A stretch of DNA of 64,000 nucleotides from Streptomyces sp. NBC_01264 (GTDB taxonomy: Bacteria > Actinomycetota > Actinomycetes > Streptomycetales > Streptomycetaceae): positions 5,766,001 through 5,830,000 of the forward strand of contig NZ_JAPEOX010000001.1 of NCBI RefSeq assembly GCF_026340675.1. The letters run 5' to 3'. This document shows, in pieces, positions 25,273 through 33,660 of the stretch. The notes below the pieces were generated by a model. The model saw only the letters and a program-made list of their open reading frames with translations. It searched no databases and was not told the origin of the DNA. How positions within the stretch are numbered: the first letter of the stretch is position 1; each line of letters opens with the position of its first letter. Made by a program: the position numbers and the translations under genes.

Positions 25273-25295
25273 CCTCAAACGCCGGAGGGGCTGGA
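25273..25295. other. Conserved intergenic element resembling a dispersed Streptomyces repeat
   Basis: CTCAAACGCCGGAGGGGCTG lies in the spacer between two minus-strand genes. I recall close variants of this short element recurring in Streptomyces intergenic regions. Within this window I noticed only this copy, so the repeat status rests on memory. Confidence 0.45.
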
Positions 25296-25334
25296 TGCGG
25301 CCGGCGTCGGCCCGGATGCGCGGCCGGAGAACGC

Positions 25335-25373
25335 CTGAGCGGCGGCTCCCCGGGTGGGGGAGACGCCGCTCAG
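25335..25373 (-). terminator. Terminator downstream of the aspartate aminotransferase gene
   Basis: CTGAGCGGCG (25335-25344) pairs perfectly with CGCCGCTCAG (25364-25373), with further G/C pairing (CTCCCC/GGGGAG) inside. It lies 27 bp beyond the stop of the minus-strand aminotransferase gene. Confidence 0.75.
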
Positions 25374-25399
25374 GACGGGGTTTCGCAGCCGCCGGAGGC

Positions 25400-26626
25400 T
25401 TAGGCCTTGGCCTCCGCCAGGAGCTTCTGGATGCGGGAGACGCCCTCGACCAGGTCCTCGTCGCCCAGGGCGTAGGAGAGGCGCAGGTAGCCGGGGGTGC
25501 CGAAGGCCTCGCCCGGGACGACCGCGACCTCGGCCTCGTCCAGGATCAGGGCCGCGAGCTCGACGGAGGTCTGCGGGCGCTTGCCGCGGATCTCCTTGCC
25601 GAGGACGTCCTTGACCGCCGGGTAGACGTAGAAGGCGCCCTCGGGGGTCGGGCAGAAGACGCCGTCGATCTCGTTCAGCATCCGCACCATCGTCTGGCGG
25701 CGGCGGTCGAAGGCGGTGCGCATCGCGTGGACGGCGTCCAGGTTGCCGGAGACGGCGGCCAGCGCCGCGACCTGGGCCACGTTGGAGACGTTGGAGGTGG
25801 CGTGCGACTGGAGGTTGGTCGCGGCCTTGACCACGTCCTTCGGGCCGATGACCCAGCCCACCCGCCAGCCGGTCATGGCGTACGTCTTGGCGACGCCGTT
25901 GACGATGATGCACTTGTCGGCCAGCTCGGGGACGATCGCCGGGAGGGAGACGAACTTCGCGTCGCCGTAGACCAGGTGCTCGTAGATCTCGTCGGTCAGG
26001 ACCCACAGGCCCTTCTCGACGGCCCAGCGGCCGATCGCCTCGGCGTCCGCCTCGGAGTAGACGGCGCCGGTCGGGTTCGACGGGGAGACGAAGAGGACGA
26101 CCTTCGTACGCTCGGTGCGGGCCGCCTCGAGCTGCTCGACGGAGACCCGGTAACCGGTGGTCTCGTCGGCCACGACCTCGACCGGGACACCGCCGGCGAG
26201 CCGGATCGACTCCGGGTACGTGGTCCAGTACGGCGCCGGGACGATGACCTCGTCACCCGGGTCCAGGATGGCCGCGAACGCCTCGTAGATCGCCTGCTTG
26301 CCGCCGTTGGTCACCAGCACCTGGGACGCGTCGACCTCGTAGCCGGAGTCGCGCAGCGTCTTCGCGGCGATGGCGGCCTTCAGCTCGGGCAGACCGCCGG
26401 CCGGCGTGTAGCGGTGGTACTTGGGGTTGCGGCAGGCCTCGACCGCGGCGTCGACGATGTAGTCCGGGGTCGGGAAGTCGGGCTCACCGGCTCCGAAACC
26501 GATCACCGGACGCCCGGCGGCCTTGAGGGCCTTGGCCTTGGCGTCGACGGCGAGGGTGGCGGACTCGGAGATGGCACCGATACGGGCGGATACGCGGCGC
26601 TCGGCGGAAGGCGTTTCAGAGGTCAT
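25400..26626 (-). CDS. aspC: Pyridoxal-phosphate-dependent aspartate aminotransferase (class I, subgroup Ib)
   Basis: This 408-residue class I/II aminotransferase should transfer the amino group between aspartate and 2-oxoglutarate. Landmarks are [17 protein letters not shown] (about 41-57), [12 protein letters not shown], the [10 protein letters not shown] loop, DEIYEHLVY, and the Schiff-base Lys in [16 protein letters not shown] (Lys247). The [10 protein letters not shown] segment is typical of the Ib subgroup, some of which also act on prephenate. ATG 26626 ([10 protein letters not shown]) is the sensible start: the frame is open 90 codons further but runs through tRNA-Trp, which is on the other strand. 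Confidence 0.93.
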   Translation of the reverse strand: MTSETPSAERRVSARIGAISESATLAVDAKAKALKAAGRPVIGFGAGEPDFPTPDYIVDAAVEACRNPKYHRYTPAGGLPELKAAIAAKTLRDSGYEVDASQVLVTNGGKQAIYEAFAAILDPGDEVIVPAPYWTTYPESIRLAGGVPVEVVADETTGYRVSVEQLEAARTERTKVVLFVSPSNPTGAVYSEADAEAIGRWAVEKGLWVLTDEIYEHLVYGDAKFVSLPAIVPELADKCIIVNGVAKTYAMTGWRVGWVIGPKDVVKAATNLQSHATSNVSNVAQVAALAAVSGNLDAVHAMRTAFDRRRQTMVRMLNEIDGVFCPTPEGAFYVYPAVKDVLGKEIRGKRPQTSVELAALILDEAEVAVVPGEAFGTPGYLRLSYALGDEDLVEGVSRIQKLLAEAKA

Positions 26627-26817
26627 GCGGCCAATCGTCCCAGACGCGAAACGAGCGCCGCACTCCGTTTCAGTTACCGGACGGCCGCTCTCCGGACGGT
26701 GCTGTTCGACGTCAGGGCCCGGACCACGTACACTCAACCGTCGTTGGCCCAAGTCAACCGCTGCAGAGCGTGAGCACACCGTGCACTCGTCTGGATGCGG
26801 TAGGTTGGGACACGCAA

Positions 26818-26890
26818 AGGGTCGTAGCTCAATTGGTAGAGCACTGGTCTCCAAAACCAGCGGTTGGGGGTTCGAGTCCCTCCGGCCCTG
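26818..26890 (+). tRNA. tRNA-Trp (CCA)
   Basis: The 73-nt tRNA has acceptor stem AGGGTCG/CGGCCCT, anticodon stem CTGGT/ACCAG around loop CTCCAAA (anticodon CCA), T-arm with GGTTCGAGTCC, and discriminator G. tRNA-Trp directly before secE-nusG-rplK is a conserved actinobacterial arrangement. Confidence 0.97.
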
Positions 26891-26997
26891 CTCCACACTC
26901 CTTCTCGGACGTGTGTGCGCAGGTACGTACTTAGATGCAGTGCCGTGCGGCGCAACCGGGCGCGGCTACGGCCACGACCCGGATTCAGGTGAGAGAC

Positions 26998-27279
26998 GTG
27001 ACGGACGCCCTGGGCTCCATCGACATGCCTGACGCCGAGGATGACACTCGCGAGAAGAAGGCCCGCAAGGGCGGCAAGCGCGGCAAGAAGGGCCCTCTGG
27101 GTCGTCTCGCGCTGTTCTACCGCCAGATCGTCGCGGAACTCCGCAAGGTTGTATGGCCCACTCGCAACCAGCTGACGACGTACACCACTGTGGTGATTGT
27201 CTTCGTCGTCATCATGATCGGTCTGGTGACCGTGATTGACTATGGGTTCCAGGAAGCCATCAAGTTCGTCTTCGGCTGA
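26998..27279 (+). CDS. secE: Preprotein translocase subunit SecE
   Basis: SecE is the essential clamp subunit of the SecYEG channel. The protein has 93 residues: an acidic then Lys-rich cytoplasmic N-terminus (about 1-40), the conserved amphipathic helix FYRQIVAELRKVVWPTRNQLTTYT (about 43-66), and one transmembrane helix (about 67-86). GTG 26998 is chosen because GGTGAGAG precedes it and the length then fits streptomycete SecE; the frame is open 21 codons upstream. nusG follows after 84 bp that contain a hairpin. Confidence 0.95.
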   Translation: MTDALGSIDMPDAEDDTREKKARKGGKRGKKGPLGRLALFYRQIVAELRKVVWPTRNQLTTYTTVVIVFVVIMIGLVTVIDYGFQEAIKFVFG

Positions 27280-27289
27280 TCCCCGCGGA

Positions 27290-27320
27290 GGGCGGCGCCT
27301 TGATGGGTGCCGCCCGTTTT
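27290..27320 (+). terminator. Hairpin with T tail between secE and nusG
   Basis: GGGCGGCGCC (27290-27299) pairs with GGTGCCGCCC (27306-27315) and is followed by GTTTT. It could terminate or attenuate transcription between secE and nusG, or act as an RNA processing site. Confidence 0.65.
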
Positions 27321-27363
27321 CGCATGTTCGACCACCTTTTGTATCCAGGAAGAAGCAGCCACC

Positions 27364-28350
27364 GTGTCTGACCCGAACCTGAACGCGAGCCCCGACTCCG
27401 TCGAGTCCGTCGAGGACGCGCTCGACATCGTCGAGGCTGCAGACGCTGTGGACCCCGACGAGGCCGAGCTCGCCGACGCCGAGGCGGGTGTCGCCGCCGA
27501 AGAGGCCGCGCTGCACGTCGAGGGTGAGGTCGACGCCGAGGCCGAGGACGACGCGGAGGCCGAAGAGGCCGACGACGACGAGTCCGACGACGCCGAGGAG
27601 TCCGACGAGGACGCCTCCGACGAGGACGACGCCGACGAAGAGGCCTCCGACGAGGACGACGCCGACGAAGAGGCCTCCGACGAGGACGACGCCGAGGCCG
27701 TCGAGGCCGCCGACGTCGAGCCCGCGGAGCCCGTCGACCCCATCCAGGCCCTGCGCGAAGAGCTGCGCCTCCTGCCCGGCGAGTGGTACGTCATCCACAC
27801 CTACGCCGGCTACGAGAAGCGCGTGAAGGCCAACCTGGAGCAGCGCGCCGTCTCGCTCAACGTCGAGGACTTCATCTACCAGGCCGAGGTGCCCGAGGAA
27901 GAGATCGTCCAGATCAAGAACGGCGAGCGCAAGAACGTCCGGCAGAACAAGCTGCCCGGTTACGTTCTCGTCCGCATGGATCTGACGAACGAGTCCTGGG
28001 GCGTCGTCCGCAACACCCCCGGCGTCACCGGCTTCGTGGGCAACGCGTACGACCCGTACCCGCTGACCCTGGACGAGATCGTCAAGATGCTCGCTCCGGA
28101 GCTGCAGGAGAAGGCCGCCAAGCTGGCAGCGGAAGAGGCCGGCCTGCCGGCGCCCGCCGTCAAGCGCGCCATCGAGGTCCTGGACTTCGAGGTCGGCGAC
28201 TCGGTCACCGTCACCGACGGCCCGTTCGCGACGCTGCAGGCGACCATCAACGAGATCAACCCGGACTCGAAGAAGGTCAAGGGTCTCGTCGAGATCTTCG
28301 GCCGCGAGACCCCGGTCGAGCTCAGCTTCGACCAGATCCAGAAGAACTGA
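27364..28350 (+). CDS. nusG: Transcription termination/antitermination protein NusG
   Basis: NusG binds RNA polymerase and links it to Rho or the ribosome. The protein has 328 residues, far longer than the ~180 of E. coli. The first ~135 residues are an extremely acidic Asp/Glu/Ala/Ser extension that includes a 30-bp DNA repeat encoding [10 protein letters not shown]. The NGN domain follows ([26 protein letters not shown] from about 140), then the KOW domain ([25 protein letters not shown] to the C-terminus). GTG 27364 has an AGGAAGAAG site upstream. Confidence 0.95.
   Translation: MSDPNLNASPDSVESVEDALDIVEAADAVDPDEAELADAEAGVAAEEAALHVEGEVDAEAEDDAEAEEADDDESDDAEESDEDASDEDDADEEASDEDDADEEASDEDDAEAVEAADVEPAEPVDPIQALREELRLLPGEWYVIHTYAGYEKRVKANLEQRAVSLNVEDFIYQAEVPEEEIVQIKNGERKNVRQNKLPGYVLVRMDLTNESWGVVRNTPGVTGFVGNAYDPYPLTLDEIVKMLAPELQEKAAKLAAEEAGLPAPAVKRAIEVLDFEVGDSVTVTDGPFATLQATINEINPDSKKVKGLVEIFGRETPVELSFDQIQKN
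27616..27698. repeat. 30-bp in-frame tandem repeat within nusG
   Basis: A 30-bp unit beginning TCCGACGAGGACGACGCCGA occurs at 27616-27645 and 27646-27675, with a partial third copy to 27698. It encodes [10 protein letters not shown] repeats in the acidic N-terminal extension of NusG. Confidence 0.95.
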
Positions 28351-28379
28351 TCCACAGCCTTCTGGCACACGCTTCCGGA

Positions 28380-28425
28380 CAGGTCAGATTGCCCCCTTGC
28401 GGGCGGTCTGACCTGCTCGGTTTTC
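28380..28425 (+). terminator. Terminator after nusG
   Basis: CAGGTCAGA (28380-28388) pairs with TCTGACCTG (28407-28415), with inner GCCC/GGGC pairing, and is followed by CTCGGTTTT. It separates secE-nusG from rplK-rplA. Confidence 0.8.
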
Positions 28426-28451
28426 AGCCTCGCACCGATACCCGTTATCGT
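28423..28451 (+). promoter_or_regulatory. rplK: Candidate promoter of rplK-rplA
   Basis: TTCAGC (28423-28428) and TATCGT (28446-28451) are separated by 17 bp, about 70 bp before the rplK start. The -35 match is weak, so this is tentative. Confidence 0.35.
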
Positions 28452-28520
28452 AGTGCGGTATGCCTCCATCCGGATGACCGGATTGGCGGCGAAAACTCTC
28501 ACTAGGACCCGGAGAGAGCA

Positions 28521-28955
28521 ATGCCTCCCAAGAAGAAGAAGGTCACGGGGCTTATCAAGCTCCAGATCAAGGCCGGCGCGGCCAACCCGGCTCCGCCGGT
28601 CGGCCCCGCGCTCGGTCAGCACGGCGTCAACATCATGGAGTTCTGCAAGGCCTACAACGCCGCGACCGAGTCGCAGCGTGGCATGGTCGTGCCGGTGGAG
28701 ATCACGGTCTACGACGACCGCTCCTTCACCTTCATCACCAAGACGCCGCCGGCCGCGCGCCTCATCCTGAAGAGCGCCGGCGTGGAGAAGGGCTCTGGCG
28801 AGCCGCACAAGACGAAGGTCGCGAAGCTTACGCGTGACCAGGTTCGCGAGATCGCCACGCTCAAGATGCCTGACCTGAACGCCAACGACATCGACGCGGC
28901 CGAGAAGATCATCGCCGGCACCGCGCGTTCGATGGGCATCACGGTCGAAGGCTGA
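28521..28955 (+). CDS. rplK: 50S ribosomal protein L11 (uL11)
   Basis: The 144-residue L11 binds the GTPase-associated centre of 23S rRNA and is part of the thiostrepton site and the stringent-response machinery. It starts [46 protein letters not shown] and ends with the RNA-binding domain [39 protein letters not shown] site precedes ATG 28521. It is co-transcribed with rplA, 86 bp downstream. Confidence 0.98.
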
Positions 28956-29041
28956 TTCAGCCACCCCAGCACCACAGTGGTAGGGCCAAGCGCTGGTCCG
29001 CACCACGACTCCACACCTGAAGCCACAACACAGGAGCAGAA

Positions 29042-29770
29042 GTGAAGCGCAGCAAGACTCTCCGCGCTGCGGACGCCAAGGTCGACCGGGAGAAGCAGTA
29101 CGCCCCGCTCGAGGCCGTCCGTCTCGCCAAGGAGACCTCCACCACGAAGTTCGACGGCACCGTCGAGGTCGCCTTCCGCCTGGGTGTAGACCCGCGCAAG
29201 GCCGACCAGATGGTCCGCGGCACCGTGAACCTCCCGCACGGCACCGGCAAGACCGCCCGGGTCCTGGTCTTCGCGACCGGTGACCGTGCTGCGGCCGCGG
29301 AAGCCGCCGGCGCCGACATTGTCGGCGACGACGAGCTCATCAACGAGATCGCCAAGGGCAACCGCCTCAACGAGTTCGACGCCGTTGTCGCCACGCCGGA
29401 CCTCATGGGCAAGGTCGGCCGCCTCGGCCGCGTGCTCGGTCCCCGTGGCCTGATGCCGAACCCGAAGACCGGCACCGTCACCATGGACGTCGCGAAGGCT
29501 GTCACCGAGATCAAGGGTGGCAAGATCGAGTTCCGCGTCGACAAGCACTCGAACCTGCACTTCATCATCGGCAAGGTCTCCTTCTCCGATGAGCAGCTGG
29601 TCGAGAACTACGGCGCGGCCCTGGACGAGATCCTTCGTCTGAAGCCGTCCGCCGCGAAGGGCCGCTACATCAAGAAGGCTGCCCTCAGCACCACGATGGG
29701 TCCCGGCATCCTGCTGGACTCCAACCGCACCCGGAACCTCCTCGTCGAGGAAGACCCGGCCGCGGTCTGA
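29042..29770 (+). CDS. rplA: 50S ribosomal protein L1 (uL1)
   Basis: The 242-residue L1 forms the mobile stalk at the ribosomal E site and usually represses its own operon by binding mRNA. The signature [30 protein letters not shown] is at about 120-150, followed by [24 protein letters not shown] 29042 is preceded by AGGAGCAG. A strong hairpin follows the gene. Confidence 0.98.
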   Translation: MKRSKTLRAADAKVDREKQYAPLEAVRLAKETSTTKFDGTVEVAFRLGVDPRKADQMVRGTVNLPHGTGKTARVLVFATGDRAAAAEAAGADIVGDDELINEIAKGNRLNEFDAVVATPDLMGKVGRLGRVLGPRGLMPNPKTGTVTMDVAKAVTEIKGGKIEFRVDKHSNLHFIIGKVSFSDEQLVENYGAALDEILRLKPSAAKGRYIKKAALSTTMGPGILLDSNRTRNLLVEEDPAAV

Positions 29771-29804
29771 CCGATCCGGGCCTGACGGCCCGCTGAAGTT
29801 GCCC

Positions 29805-29848
29805 GAACGGGCCCTTCGCCCCCTTTCCCGGGGGAGAAGGGCCCGTTC
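29805..29848 (+). terminator. Terminator after rplA
   Basis: GAACGGGCCCTTC (29805-29817) pairs perfectly over 13 bp with GAAGGGCCCGTTC (29836-29848), and the loop also folds (CCCC/GGGG). It separates the rplKA unit from the lipoprotein genes. Confidence 0.85.
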
Positions 29849-29937
29849 TGCGTTGCACACCGGAAATCGCGAAGTGACCGGACTACCAACCAGTAGGGTC
29901 GGATCACCAGAAACGATCACATCAGGGGTGGGGACTC

Positions 29938-30810
29938 TTGTTCGCGTACCGCAACGACAACCGTAAGAAGACCGCCGGGGCCGCGCTGGCCGCCGTACTG
30001 CTCGTGGCCGGAGCCACGGCGTGCGAGAGCGGGCAGAAGGACGGCACCGGGAAGGCGGCGGCCTCCCAGGGCTCCGCGAAGGGCGCCGTGGAGGTGACCC
30101 CGGCCGCCTACCTGGAGAAGGTCAAGGCGAAGTCGGAGGAGATCACCTCCCTGCGCTACTCGATGACGGGCACCGCGCAGGGCGAGCAGTTCTCCGGAGA
30201 CGTGTCCATGCGGCTCAAGCCGTCGGTGGCCATGTCGATGAACATGGCCACCTCGGGCGAGGGCGGGCAGAAGGCCGAGATCCGGCTCCTCGACCAGGTG
30301 ATGTTCATCGGCTCCGAGGGCAAGTGGATCAAGTTCGACACGAAGAGCCTGGACCCGGTCATGGCGGAGCAGCTGAACAGCGCCGGCGGCACGGCGAGCA
30401 AGACCGGCGAGAACCCCGGCGACCGGGCCGGTGAGCTCCTCAGGGCCAAGGACCTCAAGCTCGTCGGCGAGGAGACCATCGACGGGGTGAAGACCAAGCA
30501 CCTCAGCGGCACGGTCACCCTCGACGAACTGAGGGCCGCGCTGGCCTCCGCGACGCCCGAGGCCAAGAAGCGTCAGGAGCAGTCCGTCACGGCTCTGGAG
30601 GCGCAGGGCGTGAAGAGCCTGGCCCTGGACATGTGGATCGACGCATCGGACCACACCAAGCAGGTCCGTACCCGCGCCGACGCGGCCAAGGGTCCGATGG
30701 ACACGACCATCAAGTTCCTGGACTACAACCAGCCGGTCGAGGTGGCCGCGCCGCCCGCCGACCAGGTCGTCGACCTCGCCGAAATGATGAAGGGCTCGGG
30801 CGGAAGCTGA
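29938..30810 (+). CDS. Putative lipoprotein, LppX/LprG-like
   Basis: This 290-residue protein has a signal peptide of about 30 residues ending AGATAC, so Cys30 is the probable lipidated residue. The mature part has long beta-rich stretches (SLRYSMTGTAQGEQFSGDVSMRLKPSVAMSM, LLDQVMFIGSEGKWIKF, LKLVGEETIDGVKTKHLSGTVTLDELRAAL) that fit the LppX/LprAFG superfamily, whose mycobacterial members bind lipids at the envelope. A TTG start at 29938 with GGGGTGGGG upstream is the only start that includes the whole signal peptide. A related lipoprotein gene follows 55 bp downstream. Confidence 0.85.
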   Translation: MFAYRNDNRKKTAGAALAAVLLVAGATACESGQKDGTGKAAASQGSAKGAVEVTPAAYLEKVKAKSEEITSLRYSMTGTAQGEQFSGDVSMRLKPSVAMSMNMATSGEGGQKAEIRLLDQVMFIGSEGKWIKFDTKSLDPVMAEQLNSAGGTASKTGENPGDRAGELLRAKDLKLVGEETIDGVKTKHLSGTVTLDELRAALASATPEAKKRQEQSVTALEAQGVKSLALDMWIDASDHTKQVRTRADAAKGPMDTTIKFLDYNQPVEVAAPPADQVVDLAEMMKGSGGS

Positions 30811-30865
30811 CCCCCGGGTCAGGCGCGCACGAGGAACAAGGTCTTCTTCCATGGGGGAGCACGTA

Positions 30866-31684
30866 ATGAACAAGAGTGTCCGGATGCGGAGCGGTGCCGC
30901 CCTGGCGGGCGTCGCACTGCTCGTGAGCGGTCTCGCGGCATGCGGCGCGGACGGGCCCGCCACGGGCAAGGGCGGTGGCTCCGGGACGAAGACCGAGGCG
31001 GCCGGGCCCCCGAAGCCCGAGGAGGCGGTGAAGGCGGCCTACCTCAAGACGGTCGCCGCCAAGTCCGCCAAGGTCGAGCTGACGACCACCGACCCGGCCG
31101 GCAAGATCTCGGGCCAGTCCGGGGCCAAGGGCTGGTACCCGTACAGCCACGACATGCTGCTGAAGCGCGACGGAGCCGACAAGCGGTCGGTCATGATCGG
31201 CGAGGTCATCTGGACCAAGCTGGACAAGCCCCTGAAGGGCAAGTCCTGGATGAAGATGGACCTGGCCGCGGACGGGAAGAAGACCGCGCGGCGGGGCGAG
31301 GACCCGGCCGAGTACCTCGCGATGCTCCTCGGACAGGACACCGTCCGCTACGTGGGCGCCGAGCAGGCCGACGGGATCGAGACCCAGCACTACAAGGCGA
31401 TCCTCACCGGCCCCGAGCTACTGAAGGCGGACGAGGCGACGAAGGTCATGGAGGAGAAGAACCGCCAGTACCTCCACGAAGCGGTCAAGGAGATCAAGGA
31501 GCTCCGCGTCGACGTGTGGATCGGCAAGGACGGCTACCCCGTCCGCTACGAGTCCACGGAGACGGGACCCGAGAACGGTCCCCTGCAGACGAAGGCGACC
31601 TTCTCCGCCTTCGGTACGGCTCCCGCGGTCACTGAGCCGCCCGCGGGGGACACCGTGGACTTCGACGAAGTCATGGGGCGCTGA
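30866..31684 (+). CDS. Putative lipoprotein, paralogue of the preceding gene
   Basis: This protein of 272 residues has a typical lipoprotein signal peptide with lipobox LAAC (VALLVSGLAAC; Cys25 or so). The mature domain resembles its neighbour: AAYLKTVAAKSAKVELTTTDPAG, MIGEVIWTKLDKPLKGKSWMKMDL, VRYVGAEQADGIETQHYKAILTGPELL, ELRVDVWIGKDGYPVRYESTETGP. It is probably an extracytoplasmic, membrane-anchored LppX/LprG-like protein that arose by tandem duplication. ATG 30866 is preferred to ATG 30851 because GGGGGAG lies 6 nt upstream. Confidence 0.87.
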   Translation: MNKSVRMRSGAALAGVALLVSGLAACGADGPATGKGGGSGTKTEAAGPPKPEEAVKAAYLKTVAAKSAKVELTTTDPAGKISGQSGAKGWYPYSHDMLLKRDGADKRSVMIGEVIWTKLDKPLKGKSWMKMDLAADGKKTARRGEDPAEYLAMLLGQDTVRYVGAEQADGIETQHYKAILTGPELLKADEATKVMEEKNRQYLHEAVKEIKELRVDVWIGKDGYPVRYESTETGPENGPLQTKATFSAFGTAPAVTEPPAGDTVDFDEVMGR

Positions 31685-31854
31685 GCCCCGGACAGGGGCC
31701 CTGGCAGGGGATCGGGCCGCCAGGGCCCCGGCGGGTCCGACGGCGCCGAGGGGGGTCCCGAGGGGGGTCCCGAGGGGGGCCCGACGAGGTCCCCGAGGGG
31801 CGGATTTGCTCCTCATCGGGTGGTTCCCGTACTCTTCCGGAGAAGCCAAAGACC

Positions 31855-31990
31855 GCTGGTCGTTGCCGTGCCCGCGAGGGTGCGGTGGCCGAAGGATCCG
31901 CTAACTGCGGACGTCCTGCGCAGGTGTTCAAGGAAAGTTCCCGAAACTCGCTTTCGGTTGAGCTACGCCCTGGCGCCTGCGCCGGGGCGT
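31855..31990 (+). promoter_or_regulatory. Probable L10 leader of rplJ-rplL
   Basis: The 363-base spacer before rplJ has no gene. From about 31855 (CTGGTCGTTGCCGTG) to 31990 it contains several paired segments, ending in a strong hairpin ACGCCC..GGGCGT (31965-31990) followed by TTCGTGTTTAT. Location and structure fit the ribosomal-protein L10 leader, where L10(L7/L12)4 binds its own mRNA. The terminal hairpin could act as an attenuator. Upstream, GAGGGGGGTCCC repeats three times (about 31748-31785). Confidence 0.6.
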
Positions 31991-32047
31991 TTCGTGTTTA
32001 TGCCCCTTCTGAGCGGTCCTCATCACCCGGAAGGAGGCCGACGCACT

Positions 32048-32578
32048 ATGCCGACGCCCAACAAGGCTGCCGCGGTAGCCGAGCTCACGGACCAGTTCCG
32101 CGACTCGAACGCCGCCGTGCTGACCGAGTACCGGGGTCTCACCGTCGCGCAGCTCAAGACGCTGCGTCGCTCTCTCGGTGAGAACGCCCAGTACGCCGTG
32201 GTGAAGAACACGCTGACCAAGATTGCGGCCAACCAGGCCGGGATCACCGCGCTGGACGAGCACTTCGCTGGTCCCACCGCGGTCGCCTTCATCACCGGTG
32301 ACCCGGTGGAGTCGGCGAAGAGCCTGCGTGACTTCGCCAAGGAAAACCCGAACCTCATCATCAAGGCGGGTGTCCTTGATGGTAAGGCGCTCACCGCCGA
32401 TGAGATCAAGAAGCTTGCGGACCTCGAGTCCCGCGAGGTTCTGCTCAGCAAGCTGGCCGGCGCGTTCAAGGGCAAGCAGTCTCAGGCTGCCTCGCTCTTC
32501 CAGGCGCTGCCGTCGAAGTTCGTCCGCACTGCGGAAGCGCTTCGCGTCAAGCTCGCCGAGCAGGGCGGTGCCGAGTAA
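32048..32578 (+). CDS. rplJ: 50S ribosomal protein L10 (uL10)
   Basis: The 176-residue L10 anchors L7/L12 dimers to the ribosomal stalk. It starts [43 protein letters not shown], contains [16 protein letters not shown], and ends in the long C-terminal helix that binds L7/L12. ATG 32048 has AAGGAGG about 10 nt upstream. The frame is open 76 codons further, but that is the leader region. Confidence 0.98.
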   Translation: MPTPNKAAAVAELTDQFRDSNAAVLTEYRGLTVAQLKTLRRSLGENAQYAVVKNTLTKIAANQAGITALDEHFAGPTAVAFITGDPVESAKSLRDFAKENPNLIIKAGVLDGKALTADEIKKLADLESREVLLSKLAGAFKGKQSQAASLFQALPSKFVRTAEALRVKLAEQGGAE

Positions 32579-32688
32579 TTCGGCTCGCGCACTGATCCAC
32601 GCCGCCTAGTGCGTGGGTCAAAGCGGGCCGTTACGCCCGCCTCTATATACATCCGGCACCTGCCGATTTAGTGGAAGGATCGCCCATC

Positions 32689-33072
32689 ATGGCGAAGCTC
32701 AGCCAGGAAGACCTGCTCGCTCAGTTCGAGGAGCTCACCCTCATCGAGCTCTCCGAGTTCGTGAAGGCGTTCGAGGAGAAGTTCGACGTCACCGCCGCCG
32801 CGGCCGTCGCCGTTGCCGGCCCCGCCGCCGGTGGCGCTGCCCCCGAGGCCGCTGAGGAGCAGGACGAGTTCGACGTCATCCTCGAGGGTGCCGGCGACAA
32901 GAAGATCCAGGTCATCAAGGTCGTGCGCGAGCTCACCTCCCTGGGCCTCAAGGAGGCCAAGGACCTCGTCGACGGCGCTCCGAAGCCGATCCTCGAGAAG
33001 GTCGCCAAGGAGGCCGCTGACAAGGCTGCCGAGTCCCTCAAGGCTGCCGGCGCGTCTGTGACCGTCAAGTAA
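32689..33072 (+). CDS. rplL: 50S ribosomal protein L7/L12 (bL12)
   Basis: The 127-residue stalk protein recruits translation factors. The N-terminal dimer domain is [30 protein letters not shown]; then an Ala-rich hinge ([24 protein letters not shown]) and the C-terminal domain [40 protein letters not shown] follow. ATG 32689 is preceded by GGAAGGAT. It is co-transcribed with rplJ; a hairpin terminator follows. Confidence 0.98.
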   Translation: MAKLSQEDLLAQFEELTLIELSEFVKAFEEKFDVTAAAAVAVAGPAAGGAAPEAAEEQDEFDVILEGAGDKKIQVIKVVRELTSLGLKEAKDLVDGAPKPILEKVAKEAADKAAESLKAAGASVTVK

Positions 33073-33103
33073 CACCTCTGGGGCCCTTCTGGGACCCATT
33101 CCA

Positions 33104-33137
33104 AGGGCGATCACCCGTAAGGGTGGTCGCCCTTTGG
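33104..33137 (+). terminator. Terminator after rplL
   Basis: AGGGCGATCACCC (33104-33116) and GGGTGGTCGCCCT (33121-33133) form a 13-bp stem with one G-T pair and a GTAA loop, followed by TTGG. It marks the end of the rplJL unit. Confidence 0.8.
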
Positions 33138-33660
33138 CGTACCCGGAGTGCCTGACTTGCCCCAGTCTCGTTGGGGAGTAGGGTGATCTTCGTTGCTCTG
33201 CGGCAGGGTCCTTCGATGATCCGCTCGGAGCAGGGGGCCTTGACGAACTGGACGCGGCGCGCAATTCTCAGATCCGTCGTGAGATCGGCAGGCCCGATCC
33301 GAGATCCGAGGCATGGATCGGGTCCGTATCGGGCATGGATCGACTACGAAGAGGGCAGTACTGCTACGCGCTCCGTATGCGAGCCGAGCGGGACACGCGG
33401 TTGTTTCAACGACATGGGGAAGGCCTGTTGCCGGTTTCCGGAAACCTGGTCTGGACATCAGTGAGCCTAGTGGCTACACTGACCCTTTGCGCTGCCTGTT
33501 AGCTGCCCCCTGCCCGTCGCCAGGGGCATGCCCACGCATGAGCACACTTGATTGAACGGCCCTGAGCTGGTCCTTTTGACCAGATGGGGGGCGCTTGTCT
33601 TCTGTGTCAGCTGGGACCGGTACGCGCGTAGTGAGTCCGAGCCCTCGGAAGGACCCCCTC
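33138..33660. other. rplL-rpoB intergenic region and rpoB leader
   Basis: These 523 bases hold no supported gene. They contain the rpoB promoter (33452-33480) and a leader of about 170 nt before the TTG start. Short related GATCCG/GATCGGG motifs recur between 33216 and 33320 without forming a clear array. The AT content near 33570-33600 is slightly higher than the surroundings. Confidence 0.7.
33452..33480 (+). promoter_or_regulatory. rpoB: Probable rpoBC promoter
   Basis: TGGACA (33452-33457) and TACACT (33475-33480) are separated by exactly 17 bp, a good match to the vegetative (HrdB-type) consensus. It lies about 180 bp upstream of rpoB, giving the long leader usual for this gene. Confidence 0.7.

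Noticed and set aside
26627..26896. 90-codon N-terminal extension of the aspartate aminotransferase frame
   Set aside because: It runs through tRNA-Trp on the opposite strand and has no similarity to aminotransferases.
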